Below, in pieces: positions 58,273-64,000 of a stretch of DNA of 64,000 nucleotides. The stretch's first letter is position 1; each line of letters begins with the position of its first letter. Origin of the DNA: Erythroxylum novogranatense (lineage: Eukaryota; Streptophyta; Magnoliopsida; Malpighiales; Erythroxylaceae); NCBI GenBank assembly GCA_029891385.1, contig CM057233.1, positions 53,770,063 to 53,834,062 on the forward strand, written 5' to 3'. A program made the translations under genes and the position numbers. Under the pieces are notes generated by a model. It saw only the letters and a list, made by a program, of their open reading frames with translations. It was not told where the DNA came from and made no database searches.

Positions 58273-61201
58273 TGTAACATCCGTTATCGGAGTGACGGTA
58301 GATTAGTAATTTGGATCGGGTTAGGATTTGATGCAGTAAAGTGTTGCATTGCACATGCATTACGATTTTGATAGTCATTGATAAATGATTATTATTTGTA
58401 TAAGTATATATATATATATGTACATACATGTATGACAATTCCGACTTGATTGTGAAATTGGAAATTGGTTATAATTGGTCCGATGTGAATTGGCTTAATT
58501 GTGCAATTGGGAATTTATCAAAATTGTACATATGAGAATTGGTTTGTGAAAATTGGATATTTAGTAAGTGTATAATTGGGTTTTGAATATGAAATTGGAA
58601 TGAAATGGATTATAGAAAAGGAAATTGGAAATTGAGTATAGGAATGAGCATTTCTAATTTTGTGAATTTATGGAAAATTTTCCGAATTTTAGAGTTTTGG
58701 ATCCGATAGGAAAATTTGACTAAGGACCGATTAATGTGATTCCGGTCCAGATTGATTGACAAACAATATGAAATAAATTGAATTATGATTTTGGGAATTT
58801 TGGTTATGAGTAGCGAAAATTGGGAGTAAAATAGAATAAGAATCGGACGTGTTAGACCCTAAGAATTGGACATGAAGTGGAGGATCTCATATATATATAT
58901 ATGTATAAGCTTAAGGTAAGCTTATTTCTTCATTTCCTTAAGCCTTCGTCGTGATCGTGGTGTGAGAAATCGTGGATTTGGAGTTGTTTGATGGATTTTC
59001 GACGGATTGATAACTTAATCAAGTAAGTTTCTATATGTTTATGAGTTAAAATCGTTTCGTTTGATTATTGATTTGAATGAGAAATTGTTTAAAGAATTTG
59101 AAAGCATCGATTTATAGGGTTTGTGAGAGTTTGATTTGGGTGTTTGATGAAAAAGGGTTTAAATGATGTTTTGAGGTTAGAAATAAGTTGGGTTTAAGGT
59201 TTAAAATGGATTGAGAGTGTTTAAAATGGATTTTGGTGGATTTATATCAGAGGATCTGAGAGATTTCTGGGTTTCGGACGAATTTCTGGGTTCGCACGTC
59301 GCGACGTGTGAAGAACACGCCATGGCGAGCCCCTTAGCGTGCACGTCGCGATTTAATATAAATATATATAATTAAACGCTTGTGACGAAGCGAGTATCGG
59401 CCGACGCCGCGACGAAGCGGAGTTGTCTTGCGTGATGAGCAGCTTTGTCCGCACGTCATGACGAAAAAGACGACGTCGCAACGAAATGGATTATCGCCTG
59501 ACGAAGGATGGGATGTCGCGACGAGGAGAAGTGTTTTCCGAAAAGTGAAATGGTTTAGTTATTTGGAAATTTGAGAATTTTGGGATTTAATTTGGATTGG
59601 TTATGGATCAAAATGGCATTTGAGAGAATAGGAATTTGCAATTTGGGAGAAATGAAATCAAGTGATTATGAGATGATTATTACAAGTAATGAGTTTGAGG
59701 TTTAATTTCAAATGAATTGGTTCTTAAATGATTAATTGGAATTTGAAGACTAAGAATAGTGAATTGATAAGAATAGGAATTTAGAAATTGAATTTGATGA
59801 TTATCGGAATTGAGTGGTAAGCGAATTGGAATGTGACCTTAGAGTAAGGAATTGAATTATGGCATTGAGAACGCTCGAATTAGAGTGAGAATGATCATAT
59901 TGAGAAATTCAGAATATGATTGGGAATGTCATAACATGTATAGTATTTATCGTATTTGTTATTGGTTATTGAAATTGATATATTTGGTAATGTGCGATTT
60001 ATTTGATTTGATATAGAGGTTAGATGGATCGACATTCCACAGACGAATTGGGACTTCAGTGTAGCTTCGGAAGTGCGGTGAAGTAACCTAGTTGGTTTCT
60101 CAGCCTTATGTGTTTATTAATTATATGCATTGATTGCCATGAGGAAGCACGGATGGATAAATGTGTGATTGATTTGATTGATTTCGAACCATGGGTTTTC
60201 AAATATTTGATTGTCTATCGAAGTGCAAAGATGAGTAAATGTGTATGAATGCATGAGTGAATTAAATTGTAACATGCATTAGTGAAAATGAATGGAAATG
60301 TATTTGAATGAAATACGGGACCAAAGGTCCAAGAAATGAAAAGTGATATTGAAATGAGAAGCGGAAAATAAATGCAAGTGACAAATGATTGAGATTGGAA
60401 ATTAGTTAGTGACATGTGCATTCATGCATAATTAAATGATCGATAATGATAGTTGTTGACCGAGACGCCATCAGTATATTTGAGGACGCCTTGTAAAATC
60501 CATAAACACACGCCGCAAAAAACACTGCAAATACCTACGGGTGGGGTGTGGGGTCCTATTATGTGAAAGGATTAGTGCATACCAGTGAGCTCTCCTATCC
60601 CTATGTGAGTGGGCGATAGTGTATACCCGAGGGCCCTCCTACTTGCCAAAAATGTGATTACTGATTTCTGATTGCGCTCGGTCACAACAACGAAAAGAAA
60701 ATGAAAGTGTCACATGCATATTGCATATATGAATGATCAAAGGTGTCTTGTGTGGCTGAAATTGAATGCATGTGATTTTATGAATGTGTTAACATGTGAT
60801 ATAATGTGTATATGATTGTGAATGCATGAGTTGGTTGAACCATCGATGATGGTTTCTCACTGAGTTCGCAAACTCACCCAACATTGTAATTATTTTTCAG
60901 GAAATGAAGAGTACCCCGTTAGTGAAACGGGAGTATGTCTACTGCAAAGAGTCAGAGTAAGGGTCGGGATCAGTACACGTCTGCATAAATGTCAATTTGG
61001 ATTGTGTCTAATTGGTATTTTCGTAATTTGGTATTGAAATTGTATTGGGCCAAATTTGAAAATGATTATATGTATATGAACTGATTTGGTTATTGAAATA
61101 GTGTTGGCCAAACAATGATTTCGTATGAAAATGTTCTAGTATTGCGGGCCCAAATCATTATCGTTTTGCGCACTCAACTGTTTTCGTAAGAAAAGAAAAA
61201 T
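58273..61201 (+). repeat. Related gypsy LTR, plus orientation, 3'-truncated
   Basis: Starts TGTAACATCC with no polypurine tract before it, so it is a 5' or solo LTR. TATA-like ATATATATATATG at about 58890-58903. CG-rich island at 59290-59525 with GTCGCGACG and CGTCATGACG words. Segment GTAACCTAGTTGGTTTCTCA (about 60085-60104) is the complement of a segment in the array LTRs (near 40890). Mini-hairpin GGACC-AAA-GGTCC at 60318-60330. The block ACTGAGTTCGCAAA is at about 60860. The expected end is replaced by a complex junction. Confidence 0.75.
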
Positions 61202-61285
61202 GTCATATCGAGTTTTAAAAAGGTAGTGATTGTTCTAGTAAGAAAAGAAAAATCCATAAGAGCCCTTTTTAAAACTCGATATGAC
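61186..61285. repeat. Complex junction with inverted and direct repeats
   Basis: A 16-bp direct repeat GTAAGAAAAGAAAAAT (61186-61201 and 61238-61253). Perfect 22-bp inverted arms at 61202-61223 and 61264-61285. A 15-bp piece AATCCATAAGAGCCC (61251-61265) copies 61343-61357. Confidence 0.88.
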
Positions 61286-61680
61286 TAACGCTCAATCTGA
61301 CCCTCATTGACGTAAGACTCAATACTACTTCCTTGGTATAACAATCCATAAGAGCCCTATGGGCAGTGAGCCAGTCCATTCCCAAAATCAAATCAATCTC
61401 GCGAAGGGGCAACACAATCAGATCTGCACTCAAAACCGCTGAATCTACCCGAATCGGGCACCCTTTGCAGATCTCACCTAAAGCAGTAGTACTACCCAAA
61501 GGTGTACTCACCTGCAACCCATACTGCAATATCTCCCAATCCACATGCAATCTACATGCCACATGCGGTGCAATAAATGAATGCGTGGACCTGGATCTAT
61601 CAACGCATACACCTCAATATCTGAGAGTAGAAGCAAACCTGCAACTACCTCGGGAGAATCCTGGGCCTCCTGCCTGGTCA
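61286..61680 (-). pseudogene. pol: Chromovirus protease remnant
   Basis: Frame 61562-61269 reads MACRLHVDWEILQYGLQVST, then LGEICKGCPIRVDSAVLSAD and LREIDLILGMDWLTAHRALM, the flap and second half of the aspartic protease. The active site just upstream (near 61585-61600) would be DPGSTHS but one base is missing, shifting the frame. It is cut at 61285 by the junction; RT and integrase are absent. Confidence 0.85.
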
Positions 61681-61699
61681 TGGCGTAGACCCTGGCCTG

Positions 61700-62652
61700 G
61701 GACTACGACCTGCTGCCTTGCCCCTCGGTCCCCACATAAGAGTCTCCGCCTCTACCTCGGGCTCCGCCTCGGCCCCTAAATCCAGGTCCACCGCTGCGAC
61801 TCTGCTGCACCGTCGAGCTACTACCAGCTCTCCCACTAGCGGCTGACTGAACTCCCAAAGTCAGAGGACAACTCCGAATCATGTAATCCATAGATCCACA
61901 TGCTAGGCAGGCTCCTATCACTCTCCAGCACTCTCCACTGTGCCTCTTATCACAATGTACGCAAACCGGCAAAGCCTGTCCTGCCCCTCTGCCACCACTA
62001 CTGCTGCGCCATCGCCAACTCGCCTAAATCTCCTCTCGGCTGTAACCCAATGCAGAATCCCCAAATGATCTGAATCGCTCAAGGCTCCCTTCAAGCTCCA
62101 ACTAGAGCTACCCTGACTATCACTCGATCTCTTGCCTCCAGAGCCCTGACCAGTCTCAGCTCGACTCTGTCTCAGAAGCTGCTCTATCCTTACTGCAACT
62201 GATCTCAACTCCACGAAGGTGCCCATATCCGACCGGGCTAACCTGGTACGAATCTCCAGATTCAGCCCTCCCTCAAATCTCCGGCACCTATCAGCCTCGG
62301 AGGCAATCAAAACAGACGCATATGCCGACAGCTCATTGAACCGGACCTCATAATCAGCCACTGTCATCGAACCCTGTCTCAGCTCAAAGAACTCCTGCAT
62401 CTTCATTTCCAAATAGTCCTTGGGCATGAAATTATCCCAGAAAGCCCTCAGAAAATCAGCCCAAGTCAATACACAAGGCCTGGTGGAACTACCCGGGACA
62501 GTCTTCCACCATTGATACGCTGGACCCTGAAGCAAAGAAACAGCATAATCGAAGTGCTCCTCAGGGTCGCAATCCATCTGATCTAGGACCCGCTCGGTCC
62601 TCTCCAACCATCCCTCAGCTTCAGCAGGGTCTGTGCTGCCGTAAAAGTCCAT
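61700..62652 (-). pseudogene. gag: Chromovirus gag, best-preserved array-family copy
   Basis: 244-codon frame from 62652 with MDFYGSTDPAEAEGWLERTE, YQWWKTVPGSSTRPCVLTWA, LRAFWDNFMPKDYLEMKMQE, MTVADYEVRFNELSAYASV and RRFEGGLNLEI. The second half of it drifts out of frame near 62090. The zinc region resumes in frame 61972-61703: VCVHCDKRHSGECW and CLACGSMDYMIRSC, where Y replaces the zinc-binding histidine. An RGG-rich tail follows (RGRGGARGRGG). Upstream of the ATG the homology continues to about 62815 but is separated by an in-frame TAG (62659-62661). Confidence 0.88.
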
Positions 62653-62913
62653 AGCCCCCTACTTACGCAGGCGATCATACCTCCGCTCTCGTCTCATGGG
62701 AACTCTAAAAGGCTGCTCCTCATGCAGAGGTACAGAAGACTCCCTACTCGCTCCGACTAATCCTTGGTCAACTGGTTGATCAACTTGATCACCAAAGATG
62801 GATGACCTACAATAAAATCACAATTCCGATTAATTTCTTGCTTTCCTTACGAAATTCAAGCCTAAAATATACTATGCCCAAAAGATGTCAAACCATGCTC
62901 TGATACCACCTAA

Positions 62914-64000
62914 TGTAGCGCCCCCTCACTGTAGAGTATACACCGGGTCGCCCGTAGGTCGTACCGATGCATAACCTACGACGAGGGTGCACTACGAAAC
63001 GGTCGTTTCTATTCACCTCATGGCATCAATATAATAAAGCAGTAATGATAATACACTAAATTTTTAAAACCAAAATGTACTTCTCAATTCATTTCGTAAA
63101 ACCATTAGTACATCATCAGTCATAAAGACATCTGTACAAATCCAAAAGGACTAACATAGCTCCTAGATAAGTCATCCACAAAATACCCCAAAAGATCCCC
63201 AGTTGACAGACCTGTGAGCCGTGCTCCACTCGCCGGCACACACAGCAGGAAAAGTCTTACTGATCGGAGCTAGAAGTCACACTATCACTATCCTGAAAAA
63301 TAATGCAATGTTGGGTGAGTTTGCGAACTCAGTGAGAAACCATCATCGATGGTTCACCCAACTCATGCATAACCAGACAATCATACGATATCGTACATAT
63401 ATCATAGACAAGAAATCACATGCAGTCAATATCACATTTATAAGGCGATATGCCTTTCACACAATTCGCATGTAAACATCCATATATGCAATGTGCATGT
63501 GACTCTTTCATTTTCTTTCGTTGTTGTGACCGTGCGCCTGAGCTCATATACGTTGAGCCATTGGCTCTGAAAACATTGGGCTCAAAAGCCCTAATACGTT
63601 GAGCATAAAGCTCTGCAAATTGTTGGGCACGAAGCCCTGTGCGTTGAGCTTAAAGCTCTGGATACGGTGGCTACACCGGTCACAACTGCCTTTATCTGAT
63701 CATACTGTTATGCATGTATGCACATGTCCAATTTCCAATAAATGCATCGCACTAAAACTATATATGCCTAGTTCTCACCAATTGAAACCAATTATAGCAA
63801 TTTATACACAATTAACACTTCTATAGCACAGTCCAATTATTTCGAACACCTGTGGTCCGAAATCAATCAAATCAAACACATAGAATCCATCCTTAACTCC
63901 ACATGACATGTTGAATAGAATTAAACACATATAGGTTGAGAAACCAACTAGGTTACTCACCTCAGAACTTCCGAGCTACTGCCGGGAAGTCTCGCCTATG
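62914..64000 (-). repeat. Array-family LTR, continues past the window
   Basis: Starts TGTAGCGCCCCC and is nearly identical to 45984 onward. Mini-hairpins at about 63555-63660, the first with five base pairs (GAGCC-ATT-GGCTC). It is the 5' LTR of the gag remnant on its left. The primer site is at 62892-62907. Confidence 0.92.

Noticed and set aside
58273..61201. Complete solo LTR
   Set aside because: The right terminus is missing and no target duplication can be shown, so only a truncated LTR is supported.

Overview
The window is plant nuclear DNA made entirely of transposable elements. I find no host protein-coding gene and no RNA gene. LTRs of 2.6 to 4.4 kb, primer-binding sites matching plant initiator tRNA-Met (TGGTATCAGAGC), chromovirus-type Ty3/gypsy polyproteins, Ty1/copia pol and an L1-like LINE indicate an angiosperm, probably a eudicot, in methylated, gene-poor heterochromatin. 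The species cannot be named from the sequence.

Layout. (1) 1-14376 is the 3' end of an old plus-strand Ty3/gypsy element: a decayed pol (1-1600) and a ~4.2 kb LTR. That LTR is split by a younger element at 3074-11634 with a perfect TATAA target duplication. The young element has giant LTRs around only 719 bp of non-coding interior. (2) 15534-25070 is a second member of the same non-autonomous family, with a perfect ATAAT duplication, LTRs of 4370 and 4365 bp and an 802 bp interior. (3) A decayed minus-strand copia element lies at about 25140-33718; a complete 5.5 kb minus-strand gypsy element (27709-33182, LTRs 476-477 bp) sits inside it. (4) 33719-39859 is a plus-strand gypsy element with a 3.3 kb LTR, gag, protease and reverse transcriptase, cut off by the next array. 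Its LTR shares layout and conserved blocks with the two non-coding elements, so it is the best visible candidate for their autonomous relative. (5) 39860-53066 is a minus-strand array, LTR-internal-LTR-internal-truncated LTR, of a chromodomain gypsy family. Both internal regions carry the same deletion of the integrase core. (6) 53067-~55950 is a plus-strand copia 3' part, 56120-57095 a LINE fragment, 57096-58272 AT-rich sequence without genes. (7) 58273-61201 is a related plus-strand LTR, joined through a complex repair-like junction to a gag/protease remnant (61286-62913) and another LTR (62914 onward).

How the parts relate. The two non-coding elements keep everything that acts in cis (LTRs, primer site, polypurine tract, a hairpin next to the primer site) and encode nothing, so they would need proteins from a relative. 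Three LTR families carry a diverged ~90 bp module in opposed arrays, with GC-rich hairpin islands between or among the arrays; this is the most unusual structure in the window.

Caution: copies of one element often differ by single-base losses at CTG, CAG and CCG/CGG sites. That looks like systematic long-read miscalling at methylated CHG sites, so many apparent frameshifts may be artefacts.
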